DNA of 64,000 nt, taken from positions 248,001 to 312,000 of the forward strand of contig NZ_JABFAM010000005.1 in assembly GCF_013623775.1 (NCBI RefSeq). The letters run 5' to 3'. The notes below the pieces were generated by a model. That model saw only the letters and a program-made list of their open reading frames with translations. It had not been told where the DNA came from and made no database searches. Both the position numbers and the translations under genes were made by a program. Position 1 is the first letter of the stretch. Each line of letters starts with the position of its first letter. Below, piece after piece: positions 33,787 through 42,760 of the stretch. The stretch comes from Rufibacter sp. XAAS-G3-1 (lineage in GTDB: Bacteria > Bacteroidota > Bacteroidia > Cytophagales > Hymenobacteraceae).

Positions 33787-34650
33787 TTAAATGTTTTTAA
33801 ACCAATCTGGTTTTATTTTTACCTCTTCCACTAATTCCACTATAACACCTAATCGTAGTTCTTTAAGTTTTTCAGCAAAGTCATTGCCGTCAATTAAATC
33901 TATAGGTATTGCTCCATCACGTTGGGCTTCTTTTTTTGCTTCACGTGTAAAACTACCTGTTGTCATAATCAAGCCTTTTTCAGCACGTCCGCTCATTGCT
34001 CCTCTAAAATCTCTGATAATAGATGAAGAAACAGAACCTTGATATCGTTTTGCTTGAAAGACAACGTGAAAAGAAAGTATGCCTCCTAATCGTATCATTC
34101 CTTTTCCATCAATTCCTCCATCATTAGTTTTTCCAGTTACTTCAACATTCACGAATCCTAATTCTCTCAATATTCTTTGACATAGCCTTTCAAACTGGTC
34201 AGGCTCAATACTTTTAATGGTATCTATTAATTTGCTTTGCCATGTAAATTCTTCAAGTTCTTCTGTCGTACCTTGAAGTTCTGTTGATTCTTTACCCTCT
34301 GTTTTCTTAGAAAGGCTTTCTTCACGGTCTTTCTTTATAACTGACCTTTTGACTTCCTCTTTATTAACTTCAGTTGTTCTTTGTCCTTCTTCAGTTAAAG
34401 CCCAAATTCCCCTTGAAGAATTCTCAAGTAACCCATATCTCTTAAGGTAATTTCTTGACCAAGCAAGGCGATAGGTTAGCTTGGTCGTGCTTTCTCTGTG
34501 GATTTCATTTGTAGCTTCTTCGGTTAGATTCAAAAGCCGTGCTACCTCTTCTTCAATTTCACTTACTGCTCCTGAACCTCCTAAATTCTTTAAAGCATTT
34601 AAAGTAGGGTTAAATAGGTCGTCGAACTTGTATTTAAAATGCTTGTCCAT
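33787..34650 (-). CDS. Mrr-type restriction endonuclease
   Basis: 287 residues. Residues ~1-90 are a winged-helix Mrr N-terminal domain (TYRLAWSRNYLKRYGLLENSSRGIWALTEEG). A charged linker (95-135) leads to a Mrr catalytic domain with DGGIDG (177-182) and FQAKRY (198-203), the D...QxK active site of PD-(D/E)XK nucleases. Mrr enzymes cut DNA with foreign methylation, so no methylase partner is needed. Base composition is clearly more AT-rich than the flanks, suggesting acquisition. It lies just upstream of the hip operators on the same strand. Confidence 0.9.
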   Translation of the reverse strand: MDKHFKYKFDDLFNPTLNALKNLGGSGAVSEIEEEVARLLNLTEEATNEIHRESTTKLTYRLAWSRNYLKRYGLLENSSRGIWALTEEGQRTTEVNKEEVKRSVIKKDREESLSKKTEGKESTELQGTTEELEEFTWQSKLIDTIKSIEPDQFERLCQRILRELGFVNVEVTGKTNDGGIDGKGMIRLGGILSFHVVFQAKRYQGSVSSSIIRDFRGAMSGRAEKGLIMTTGSFTREAKKEAQRDGAIPIDLIDGNDFAEKLKELRLGVIVELVEEVKIKPDWFKNI

Positions 34651-34790
34651 TAAATTCTGTATTTCTTCAAAGTCAGGTGATATATAGAAATTACTTTCTC
34701 TACATGTCTATCAGATTTTACTCATAAGTTTGATAGCTTTTCAAGTTACTGGATTAAGGTCAAGAAAGAAAAGAATCCAACTTCCATTTC

Positions 34791-34823
34791 CCGCCTCTTT
34801 CCTCAAAACAACCCCTAAAACGC
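34791..34823. repeat. Hairpin repeat, half copy 22
   Basis: Only the right half is clear (AAAACAACCCCTAAAACGC). It lies just before the methyltransferase gene and creates a longer spurious open frame there. Confidence 0.5.
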
Positions 34824-34864
34824 ACCCCTTTGTTTTCTCCCCCCAGATTCCTGAACTTTACCGC

Positions 34865-35617
34865 GTGAAACTTCTCCGCAAAATATTGGTCAAGGCGCTC
34901 GGGTTTGAGGGCTATCTGCGTCTGGTCAGCCGGATGTACATCATCATGGTGGGCTCGGGCCGGGGCCGTGAAAAGTACCCAGAGCTGTTCTTCCTGCGCA
35001 AAATCATCCGTCCGGGGTATACGTGCCTGGACATCGGCGCGAACCTGGGCTACTATTCCACTTTCCTGTCCAGACTGGCCGGGCCGAACGGGAAAGTGCT
35101 GGCCGTGGAGCCGGTGCCGTTGTTCGGGCGCATCTGGCGAGACAACGTGCGGGCCAGCGGGGTAGACAACCTCACGTTGCTGCCGTATGCGTTGGGCGGC
35201 GAGAACATCCCCATTGAGATGGGCACGCCCGTGCGCGACGGCCTGGTACACCACGGCATGACCAAAATCGCTAGTTCGGCGCAGGAGCAATACGCTCAGA
35301 CCTACCAGGTGGAAATGCGCGTCCCAGATGAACTGTTCGCCGATTTAGACCAACTGGATTTTATTAAATGCGACGTGGAAGGCTATGAACACCAGGTGTT
35401 TGCCTATTTGCAGGAAACTATAAAACGGCACAAGCCGTTGATTCAGACAGAGCTCAACGGCACAGAGAACCGCCGCGCCGTGGTAGACATACTCACCCGT
35501 TTAGGCTATGCCGTGTACACGTTATCGCCTAAACACACGTTATCTGCCTGTAGCCCCCAAGAAATTGACGCCTACCAGGGCGGCGACTTTTACTTTAAAC
35601 CAAACCCATACGCCTAG
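34865..35617 (+). CDS. FkbM family methyltransferase
   Basis: 250 residues from the GTG at 34865 (reading VKLLRKILVKALG); an upstream ATG at 34730 would add 45 residues coded by repeat DNA and is less likely. SAM-binding motif CLDIGANLGYYS, then KVLAVEPVP and DFIKCDVEGYEHQVF fit FkbM-type O-methyltransferases, often used on polysaccharides or secondary metabolites. Its stop overlaps the next start by one base (TAGTG), so the two are coupled. Confidence 0.87.
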   Translation: MKLLRKILVKALGFEGYLRLVSRMYIIMVGSGRGREKYPELFFLRKIIRPGYTCLDIGANLGYYSTFLSRLAGPNGKVLAVEPVPLFGRIWRDNVRASGVDNLTLLPYALGGENIPIEMGTPVRDGLVHHGMTKIASSAQEQYAQTYQVEMRVPDELFADLDQLDFIKCDVEGYEHQVFAYLQETIKRHKPLIQTELNGTENRRAVVDILTRLGYAVYTLSPKHTLSACSPQEIDAYQGGDFYFKPNPYA

Positions 35618-35916
35618 TGAAATTCTTTTTGATTATGCTGGCGGTGATGTTTCTGATGCGGTACTTGATGCCGTACATCATCCGCTTTCTTCTTAAAACG
35701 TTCGTGCAGAAACAAATGCGCAAAGCGCAGGAATACGCGGCTTTCCAAGGCCAGCCGCACGCGCAGCAAGCCTATAAACAGCAATACAGCCAGCAGAGTA
35801 GAAGCCAGTCTTCTGCCGATGGCGGCAAGGTGAAGGTAGCCTACGTGCCCGATGAGAAGCGAACGCCCAAAGACTTCCCCGGTGGCGAGTACGTAGAGTA
35901 TGAAGAAGTGAAATAA
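35617..35916 (+). CDS. DUF4834 family protein
   Basis: 99 residues from a GTG overlapping the previous stop. One N-terminal membrane segment (FFLIMLAVMFLMRYLMPYII), a Gln/Ser-rich middle and a C-terminal GKVKVAYVPDEK...FPGGEYVEYEE, as in DUF4834 proteins confined to Bacteroidota. Function unknown. A strong terminator follows. Confidence 0.85.
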   Translation: MKFFLIMLAVMFLMRYLMPYIIRFLLKTFVQKQMRKAQEYAAFQGQPHAQQAYKQQYSQQSRSQSSADGGKVKVAYVPDEKRTPKDFPGGEYVEYEEVK

Positions 35917-35930
35917 ACTGAGTATCTTTC

Positions 35931-35957
35931 AAGCCCGATGCCCAACGCATCGGGCTT
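35931..35957 (+). terminator. Rho-independent terminator
   Basis: AAGCCCGATGC and GCATCGGGCTT form a perfect 11-bp stem followed by TTTTATT. Confidence 0.92.
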
Positions 35958-35978
35958 TTTTATTGCAATCAAACCACA

Positions 35979-38396
35979 ATGGCCTCACCTAAACTAGATT
36001 TCAACCGCCACGTGTTGCCGCACCTGCTGGTGCTTCTGTTTTTCCTGCTACTCATTGTAGCCTATTTCTCGCCCATTTTCTTTGACGGCAAAACCCTCAT
36101 GCAGCACGACGTGGTGCAGTTCCAGGGCGGGGCCAAAGAGATAGCCGATTTCCGGGAACGCACCGGCGAGGAAGCCCTCTGGACGAACTCCATGTTCAGC
36201 GGCATGCCCGCCTACCTCATCAGCGTGCAGTTCTCCGGCGATTTGTTCCAGTACGTACACTCGCTTTTCACCGTCGGGTTGCCGCTGGTGGCCTCCAATA
36301 TCTTCATCACGCTGGTGTGCGCCTATATCATGTTCGTGGTCTTCGGCCTGCGGCCAATGCTGGCGGCAGTTGGCGCTATCGCCTACGCGTTTGTGTCTTA
36401 CAACTTCGCCATTCTGGAGGCCGGGCACAACACTAAATCACTCGCCATTGCCTACTTGCCGCTGGTGCTGGCGGGGCTCTGGTACGCGTACCGTAAAAAC
36501 CTGTGGCTGGGTGCCGCCTTGTTTGCCTTCGGGTTGACCATGCACATCCGCATGAACCACTTGCAAATCACGTATTACCTGCTCTTCATCGTGCTCATCT
36601 TCGGCATTGTGGAGCTGGTGACCTGGGCCAAAGAAGGCCGCGTGGCGGATTTCTTCAAGCGCACCCTCCTCCTGGCCCTCGGCGCAGCCTTGGCCGCGGG
36701 CGTGAGCTTCGGGCGTATTTACACCACCGCCGAGTACGGCAACTATTCCATCAGAGGCGCTTCTGAATTAACGCAGGGCAAAGATGCCTCTGAGATGGGT
36801 ACCGGCTTAGACCGCGAATACGCGTTCCAGTGGAGCTACGGCGTAGGCGAAACCATGACGCTTTTGGTGCCTAATTTCTACGGCGGAGCTTCGCAAAGTC
36901 CGTTGGAGAAAGACTCTGAGACCTATAAGCAATTAGCCCAAGGCGGCGTGCCCGAGGCGCAACTCCAGAACGCCACCATGCCGTTCTACTGGGGCGACCA
37001 ATCCTTCGTGGGTGGCCCGGTGTACATGGGCGCGATTATCTGCTTCCTGTTTGTACTGGGCTTATTGGTCACGCCGCGCCGTTTGTGGATATGGCTGTTG
37101 AGTGCTACTATTCTGTCGTTCTTCCTGAGCTGGGGCAAGAACTTTGAGGCCTTCAACTACTTCATGTTTGACTACTTCCCGGGGTACAACAAGTTTAGGG
37201 CGGTAAGCATGGCGCTGGTCATTGCGCAGGTGACCATGGTGCTGCTGGCGGTGCTGGCTTTGTGCCGGGTGCTCCAGAACCAGCCGGTGGAGAACCTCCA
37301 GAAGAAACTCTTCACCGCGCTGGGCATCACCGGCGGGCTCTGCCTTTTGCTAGTGCTGTTCAGCGGCATGTTTGATTACGTGGGTGCGGTAGATGAGCAA
37401 TTGGCCCAGTACCAGTACCCAATCCAGGCTATACGGGAAGACCGCGAATCTATGCTGCGCGGCGATGCCCTGCGTTCTTTGATTTTTATCTTGTTGGCCG
37501 CCGGCACGCTCTACCTGTACATCAACCGGAAAATGACGTCGTTCATGGCTACCGCCGTGATTGGCCTTCTCATTCTGGTAGACCTCTGGACGGTAGACAA
37601 ACGCTACCTCAACAACGACGATTTCCAGAAAGACTACAGCAAAACGTACTTCCAACCCACCCCCGCCGACGTAGCCATCCTGCAGGACAAACAGCTGAGT
37701 TACCGCGTGTACAACGTGGCCAACCCGTTCAACGATGCCCGCACCTCGTACTTCCACAAGTCCATTGGCGGGTACCACGGGGCCAAGCTGCGCCGCTACC
37801 AAGACGTGATTGAGCAGCACATCGCCCAAGGCAACATCCAGGTCTTGAACATGCTCAACGCCAAGTACGCCATCACGGGTCAGGCAGAACAGCCGGTGCA
37901 GCTGATTCCCGGTTATTTGGGCAACGCCTGGTTTGTGCAGGAAATACGCGCCGTAAACTCCCCAGACGAAGAACTAGCGGCTCTTAAAGGCATTGACGCC
38001 AAGAACGAGGCCATTGTAGATGTCTCTAAATTCCCGAACGTGAAGCCGCAGACGTATACCACCACCGGTTCTGTCATCACCTTGGTGGAATATCAGCCTA
38101 ATTACCTCAAATACGTGGTAAACGCCGCCCAGCCCGGCCCCGTGGTCTTCTCTGAGGTGTACTACAAAGACGGCTGGCAAGCGTACATAGACGGCAAACC
38201 GGTAGACCATTTCCGGGTGAACTACATTCTGCGCGCCATGAACGTACCGGCGGGTAACCACGCCATTGAGTTCAAGTTTGAACCGGAGGAATACGCGCTG
38301 GGCAATACCGTCGCCCTAATCTCCTCGCTGCTATTGATGGCAGGTCTGGTGGGTGCCGTGGTCTACGGCTTCAAAAGAAGACCGGCCAACGTTTAG
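35979..38396 (+). CDS. YfhO family membrane protein
   Basis: 805 residues. A dozen or more membrane helices span about residues 15-560, with an early extracytoplasmic loop (FFDGKTLMQHDVVQFQGGAKE, the DxxQ-type motif of YfhO proteins) and a soluble C-terminal part (about 570-770) before a last helix. YfhO proteins are GT-C-like; the B. subtilis and Listeria relatives glycosylate teichoic acids. In Bacteroidota the acceptor is unknown, probably a surface glycan. It stands just after the terminator of the FkbM-DUF4834 unit. Confidence 0.88.
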   Translation: MASPKLDFNRHVLPHLLVLLFFLLLIVAYFSPIFFDGKTLMQHDVVQFQGGAKEIADFRERTGEEALWTNSMFSGMPAYLISVQFSGDLFQYVHSLFTVGLPLVASNIFITLVCAYIMFVVFGLRPMLAAVGAIAYAFVSYNFAILEAGHNTKSLAIAYLPLVLAGLWYAYRKNLWLGAALFAFGLTMHIRMNHLQITYYLLFIVLIFGIVELVTWAKEGRVADFFKRTLLLALGAALAAGVSFGRIYTTAEYGNYSIRGASELTQGKDASEMGTGLDREYAFQWSYGVGETMTLLVPNFYGGASQSPLEKDSETYKQLAQGGVPEAQLQNATMPFYWGDQSFVGGPVYMGAIICFLFVLGLLVTPRRLWIWLLSATILSFFLSWGKNFEAFNYFMFDYFPGYNKFRAVSMALVIAQVTMVLLAVLALCRVLQNQPVENLQKKLFTALGITGGLCLLLVLFSGMFDYVGAVDEQLAQYQYPIQAIREDRESMLRGDALRSLIFILLAAGTLYLYINRKMTSFMATAVIGLLILVDLWTVDKRYLNNDDFQKDYSKTYFQPTPADVAILQDKQLSYRVYNVANPFNDARTSYFHKSIGGYHGAKLRRYQDVIEQHIAQGNIQVLNMLNAKYAITGQAEQPVQLIPGYLGNAWFVQEIRAVNSPDEELAALKGIDAKNEAIVDVSKFPNVKPQTYTTTGSVITLVEYQPNYLKYVVNAAQPGPVVFSEVYYKDGWQAYIDGKPVDHFRVNYILRAMNVPAGNHAIEFKFEPEEYALGNTVALISSLLLMAGLVGAVVYGFKRRPANV

Positions 38397-38413
38397 TTGA
38401 TTCAAGTGACAGT

Positions 38414-38457
38414 GCCCGTTTTGGGTTTGTTTTAGCAGAAACAGGTCAAAAACGGGC
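38414..38457. repeat. Hairpin repeat, copy 23
   Basis: GCCCGTTTTGGGTTTGTTTT left, AAACAGGTCAAAAACGGGC right; 17 bp after the yfhO stop. Confidence 0.75.
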
Positions 38458-38486
38458 CCTGCTGTTTTCACGCCAGACGCACCTGT

Positions 38487-39407
38487 ATGCCCGTTCTCCT
38501 GCAAGCTCTCTCTGACCCGCTCCTTACCCAAAAAGGAGTAGAACTTTCGGTGCTGCGCGAGGATCTGTTGCACCCAGGCATTCCCGGTAATAAGTGGCGT
38601 AAGCTGAAATACAACCTCCAGGCGGCGCGGGAACAAGGGTGTGAAATGCTGGTTACCTTCGGCGGGGCCTTCTCCAACCACATTGCCGCCGTAGCCGCTG
38701 CCGGAAAGGCGTTCGGGTTTGCCACCGTTGGCTACATCAGAGGCGAAGAAACGCTGCCTTTGAACCCCACGCTCCAGCAGGCTTCCGCTTGCGGCATGTA
38801 CCTCCGTTACCTCAGCCGCACCGAGTACCGCCTGCGGAATGAGGCCCGTTTCCAGGCCGAAATTCTGAAAACGGCCCCAAAACCGTACTTGCTCCCCGAA
38901 GGCGGCACCAACCTCCTGGCCGTCAAAGGTTGTACTGAGGTTGTGACGGAGTTAACAGAGCCTTGGGATGTACTTTGCGTCGCCGCAGGCACTGGCGGAA
39001 CATTGGCGGGAATGGTGGTGGGAGCCGGCGGGAACGGCAAAGTCATTGGTTTTCCTGCCCTCAAAGGCGGCGAGTTCCTGCAGGCAGAAGTCACCGATCT
39101 GGTGCAAACGTTCGCCGGACAGGCCTACCCAAACTGGGAACTGCAAACCAATTATGCCTTCGGCGGCTACGCCAAACACACGCCGGCACTGCTCACGTTT
39201 ATGCAGCAGTTTCACCAACACCACGGCATTCTGCTAGACCCGGTGTACACCGGCAAGATGCTGTACGGCGTGTTTGACCTGGTTCGGCAAGACTACTTTG
39301 CTGTTGGAACGAAGATCATAGCGGTGCACACGGGCGGGCAGCAGGGCTGGGCCGGGTACGCGCAGCGGTACGGTTTGGCGTGGCCTACGGCCGATATTAT
39401 CCAATAG
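38487..39407 (+). CDS. PLP-dependent ACC deaminase / D-cysteine desulfhydrase family protein
   Basis: 306 residues of the tryptophan-synthase-beta fold: LREDLLHPGIPGNKWRKLKYN holds the PLP lysine (NKWRK), then TFGGAFSNHIAA, LPEGGTN, VAAGTGGTLAGM and LDPVYTGKMLYG. Members deaminate 1-aminocyclopropane-1-carboxylate or desulfurate D-cysteine; the active-site differences between the two cannot be resolved by eye. Single gene. Confidence 0.9.
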   Translation: MPVLLQALSDPLLTQKGVELSVLREDLLHPGIPGNKWRKLKYNLQAAREQGCEMLVTFGGAFSNHIAAVAAAGKAFGFATVGYIRGEETLPLNPTLQQASACGMYLRYLSRTEYRLRNEARFQAEILKTAPKPYLLPEGGTNLLAVKGCTEVVTELTEPWDVLCVAAGTGGTLAGMVVGAGGNGKVIGFPALKGGEFLQAEVTDLVQTFAGQAYPNWELQTNYAFGGYAKHTPALLTFMQQFHQHHGILLDPVYTGKMLYGVFDLVRQDYFAVGTKIIAVHTGGQQGWAGYAQRYGLAWPTADIIQ

Positions 39408-39455
39408 CCGCAAGGTGCTTGTCCTCCCGTGAAAAGCAACTGACAAAACCGGAAC

Positions 39456-39496
39456 CTCTTTCTAGGCTACTTTCCTGAAAACTGCCATAAAACGAC
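39456..39496. repeat. Hairpin repeat, degenerate copy 24
   Basis: TTTCTAGGCTACTTTCCTG left and AAAACTGCCATAAAACG right; partial pairing. Confidence 0.5.
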
Positions 39497-39551
39497 AGGG
39501 CAACTTTCGGGGCGGTTTTTGCATATAAAAGAGGGTATCTACTTTTCTTCC

Positions 39552-40190
39552 ATGCGACTCCTCTTTGTTCTTCGTAAGCTTATTCCCTGGGTTCTGTTAT
39601 TGGTGGTGGGCGGTTTGGCCTGGCGTTTTTTGCTGGCGCCGGTCAAGAATTTCCTGAATCCTGAGAAGGAACCCGCCGTGGAAGTGACGCATAACACCAT
39701 CCTGACCAAGATTGAGGAAATGGGCAAGTTGGAGTTGGTGCGCTTCAACTTCAAAGACGTGGTGGAGTACAAGAAGGAAGTGTCGCAGTTTTTGCCAGAT
39801 TCCAAGGTGGCCTTGATTGTGGGCGGCGAGGCCGTGGGGTGTATTGACCTGCGGCAACTGCAAGCCAGTGACTTACAGTTTATTGGGGATTCTGTGCTAC
39901 ACGTGAGTCTGCCCGCCCCAGAAATCTGCTATTACAAGATAGACCATACGCAGTCCAAGGTGTTCGGGAAAGAGAATACGTACTTCCAGGATGCTGAGCT
40001 GGTGGACGAAGGCTACAAATACGCAGAAGCAAATGTAAAGCAAGCGGCCTTGAACAGCGGTATTCTACAGCAGACGTCGGTGAATGCAGAGAAGATTCTG
40101 AAACCGATGTTGGAGAGTATGACGGGGAGAAGGGTGTACTTGATGCCTCGGCAGAAGATGATTACCCCGCCGGTGCCGAAGAGAAGGTAA
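39552..40190 (+). CDS. DUF4230 family protein
   Basis: 212 residues from the ATG at 39552 (MRLLFVLRKLIPWVLLLVVGG), with one N-terminal membrane anchor. The extracytoplasmic domain carries NTILTKIEEMGKLELVRFNFKDV and YCYYKIDHTQ-like beta strands, ending in ...MTGRRVYLMP, as in DUF4230 proteins. Function unknown. Single gene. Confidence 0.85.
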   Translation: MRLLFVLRKLIPWVLLLVVGGLAWRFLLAPVKNFLNPEKEPAVEVTHNTILTKIEEMGKLELVRFNFKDVVEYKKEVSQFLPDSKVALIVGGEAVGCIDLRQLQASDLQFIGDSVLHVSLPAPEICYYKIDHTQSKVFGKENTYFQDAELVDEGYKYAEANVKQAALNSGILQQTSVNAEKILKPMLESMTGRRVYLMPRQKMITPPVPKRR

Positions 40191-40314
40191 GGCCTCTACA
40201 GGAGATGATTTGGTTCCTGCTTGTTAAGTCGTTCTAGGCTAAGAAGTGGTGCTTATGATTTGAATCTCTTTTGAGCAGGCAGTTTGCTGTTGCTTTGGCT
40301 GCTTCTTGTGTGGT

Positions 40315-40535
40315 ATTAGCTGGTGCACGCCTTCTATTATTCCCTTGGCTTATCTGCTTTTGCGTGGGTGCAGGTGCTGCATTGTTTCATCTTTTACGGT
40401 AAGCGCTCACGGCCGCGGGGCCCCGTCTTCCCCTCTCGCACTGCCCTTTCGGCCTGTGAAGCCTGTCTCTTTTAGTTGGTGTTTAGCTATGGCCAAAAGC
40501 GAGGCGCGCTCGGGGAAGACTGGAACTGGGGAAAG
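40315..40535 (+). repeat. ~220-bp structured repeat element, copy B
   Basis: Same element as at 26320 and 50885 but in opposite orientation. GTCTTCCCC and GGGGAAGAC, CTCGC and GCGAG, and GGCC on both sides of the variable loop are all kept. The segment before it (about 40276-40310) repeats part of the element end (CAGTTTGCTGT...CTTTGGCT), a partial duplication. Confidence 0.8.
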
Positions 40536-40578
40536 GAGCAGAAGCGATATCTATCCGTTTGGTACTTCTGACTTTTAA

Positions 40579-40734
40579 AGCAGATACTCCCCCTTTGAAG
40601 GGGGCGAAGGGGACTGTTTACACCTGCTGGTCACACGCATTCCTTTCAACCCTGCAAAGGCGCATTCCCCTCCTGGGAGGGGGGGTGAGTTCTGTTGCAA
40701 ACCGCAAAAACCGCCTACTCAAAAGACCTCGTAG
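40579..40734 (-). repeat. Mosaic repeat flanking structured element B
   Basis: Contains the 35-bp and 23-bp blocks that match 26054-26088 and 25986-26008 on the other strand. Confidence 0.85.
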
Positions 40735-40775
40735 TGTCTTTAGACCTACGAGTGTCTGTGCCAATGGCATTTCGT

Positions 40776-40808
<33 letters not shown>

Positions 40809-40927
40809 CAGACCTAATAACATAAAAACACTTACGGATACTGCTTAGGAAGTAAATCAGGGCCATGGAGAGCAATGCCCTAAACGCATCTTCACCTCTT
40901 CAAATTGGCACATCTCCACATTAAGAA

Positions 40928-41413
40928 TCACCCCAAGCCCAGCTCTTTCCAGGCATCCTGGACCAAGTCCAGTTCATAGCCTTTGCTTTGCAGGAAGTAC
41001 TGGATTTTCTGGCGGCGGGCTAAGGGGTTGCGTTCGCCTTCGGTGGCGTTTTTCTTCTCCAGCAGGTGCAGCAGGTTTTCCCAGTACACATCGGGGTCAA
41101 TTTCTTGCAAGCCCTTCCGGATGCAGTAGTCAGAGACACCTTTGGCTTTCAGGCCCAGCTGGATTTTACGGCGGCCCCAGCGCTTGAGCCCATACTTGCC
41201 GCGCACGAAGGATTGGGCGTAGCGTTCCTCGTCCAGCAGTTTTTCCTGGGTCAGGAGAATGATGAGTTCATCGGCTTCGTCTAAATCCAGGCCATAGTCC
41301 AGCAGTTTGGCGCGTACCTCGTTCTGGGTGCGTTCTTGGTAGGCGCAGTAAGCGGCAATCTTGGGCAGCGCCTCTTTCTTGGTGTAGACTTTCTTTTTCT
41401 GGGGGCTGAACAC
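40928..41413 (-). CDS. recX: RecX family regulatory protein
   Basis: 161 residues if started at the GTG at 41411-41413 (reading VFSPQKKKVYTKKEALPK). An in-frame ATG at 41524 would add 37 residues coded by intergenic repeat-like DNA. Three-helix RecX repeats are visible: AYCAYQERTQNEVRAKLLDYGL, LIILLTQEKLLDEERYAQSFVRGK and the GRRKIQLGLKAKGV stretch, then RQKIQYFLQSKGYELDLVQDAWKEL. RecX binds RecA filaments and limits recombination; recA is not in the window. Confidence 0.87.
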   Translation of the reverse strand: MFSPQKKKVYTKKEALPKIAAYCAYQERTQNEVRAKLLDYGLDLDEADELIILLTQEKLLDEERYAQSFVRGKYGLKRWGRRKIQLGLKAKGVSDYCIRKGLQEIDPDVYWENLLHLLEKKNATEGERNPLARRQKIQYFLQSKGYELDLVQDAWKELGLG

Positions 41414-41419
41414 AGGCGG

Positions 41420-41578
41420 AGTTTTATAGACACAGGATACAAGATTCAGGACACAAGGCTTCCACGTCCAGTTGAAAGAGTGAGCCAAACTACTTAGGAA
41501 ATACTTCTGGTTCTTGCAAACCAATCAAGACTTCCAAATCTTATGTCTTACGTCTTGAATCTTGCGTCTATCTATAAA
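41420..41578. repeat. Pair of inverted GTCTTGAATCTTG-type repeats
   Basis: 41540-41578 reads TCTTACGTCTTGAATCTTGC then GTCTATCTATAAA. The complement of 41420-41456 reads TGTCCTGAATCTTGTATCC then TGTGTCTATAAAA. The two imperfect copies face each other about 90 bp apart upstream of recX. Confidence 0.6.
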
Positions 41579-41696
41579 CCAAAAATAGGCAAAAACAGTT
41601 TGCCAAAACGCCGTTTCTGGGCCGAAAACCTAAAAGAAGGGCGAAATGCTACCGCTAAAACCCCGACCTTTGCGGCCTCATTCTCCGCTTACCGCC

Positions 41697-42560
41697 ATGA
41701 CCAAAGGGGTTCAGTACATGCTGCTTTCCACGTTCTTCTTCGCCCTTATGAACGTGTGCGTGAAGTTTCTGTCGCACTTGCCGCCCATGGAAGTGGTTTT
41801 GTTCAGGTCTGCCATCTCATTGATGCTGAGCTACGCCATGATTAGGCAAGCCAAGGTGTCGCCGTGGGGAAACCGGAAGCCTATTCTCATTGCCCGCGGG
41901 CTGGCCGGTGGCTTTTCGCTGCTCCTGTTCTATACCACGCTGCAGAACATTCCGCTGGCGGGCGCGGTGACCATCCAATATCTGGCGCCCATTTTCACGG
42001 CTTTGCTGGGCGTGTTCATTGCCAAAGAGAAAGTGGCACCCTGGCAGTGGGTGTTTTTCCTGATTTCCTTTTCGGGCGTGTTGGTGATTGAGGGGGTGGA
42101 TACGCGCATTTCATCGTATTACCTGCTCATTGGCATTGGCAGCGCGTTTCTGTCTGGGGTGGCGTACAACTCGGTGCGGAAACTGAGCGAGACGGAGCAT
42201 CCGTTGGTCATTGTCTTTTACTTTCCGCTGGTCTCGTTGCCGCTGTCGCTCCTGTTCTGCTTCTTTGACTGGGTGCCGCTGCGCGGAAATGACTGGCTGT
42301 GGCTCTCATTGACGGGAATTCTCACGCAGTTGGGGCAGTACTTCATGACACGGTCTTACCAGATAGAGAAACTGGCGCGGGTGGCCAACCTCAACTACCT
42401 AGGCATTCTGTACGCGTTGGGGCTGGGAATGGTATTCTTCGGGGAGACGTTTCATTTGTACGCCTATCTGGGTATTGCGCTGGTATTGCTGGGGGTGGTG
42501 CTGAACATGCAGTACAGCAGGAAATTACGGAAACAGGAAGCCGCGCAGGCAACCAGTTAG
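41697..42560 (+). CDS. EamA family (DMT) transporter
   Basis: 287 residues from the ATG at 41697 (MTKGVQYMLLSTFFFALMNV); an ATG 17 codons earlier is possible. Ten membrane helices in two EamA halves: NVCVKFLSHLPPMEVVLFRS, NIPLAGAVTIQYLAPIFTALLG in the first, and GNDWLWLSLTGILTQLGQYF, NLNYLGILYALGLG in the second. Exports or imports unknown metabolites. CCCGACCTTTGC about 35 bp upstream recalls the region before the TolC gene. Confidence 0.9.
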   Translation: MTKGVQYMLLSTFFFALMNVCVKFLSHLPPMEVVLFRSAISLMLSYAMIRQAKVSPWGNRKPILIARGLAGGFSLLLFYTTLQNIPLAGAVTIQYLAPIFTALLGVFIAKEKVAPWQWVFFLISFSGVLVIEGVDTRISSYYLLIGIGSAFLSGVAYNSVRKLSETEHPLVIVFYFPLVSLPLSLLFCFFDWVPLRGNDWLWLSLTGILTQLGQYFMTRSYQIEKLARVANLNYLGILYALGLGMVFFGETFHLYAYLGIALVLLGVVLNMQYSRKLRKQEAAQATS

Positions 42561-42600
42561 CTGTTTTAGGCATCTATTCTGAAAAACAGGCTTAAAACGG
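42561..42600. repeat. Hairpin repeat, copy 25
   Basis: CTGTTTTAGGCATCTATTC left, GAAAAACAGGCTTAAAACGG right; starts directly after a stop codon. Confidence 0.7.
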
Positions 42601-42760
42601 CCTGGCGCTTTTGCATCCTACCGCCTCTTCTCTTTACCTTTCGCATTCTTCCCTTCGGGTTTTCCTGATAGAGCACCTGGGGAATAGAAGATGAAGTATT
42701 TTGAATAAATGGTATGTGAGAAGGGAAGCCTGTTTCGTTATGCCGCCAAACGCCTCGTCC

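Noticed and set aside
34730-34864. N-terminal extension of the FkbM methyltransferase
   Set aside because: The extra 45 residues are coded by a partial hairpin repeat and lack family similarity; the GTG at 34865 fits the family start.
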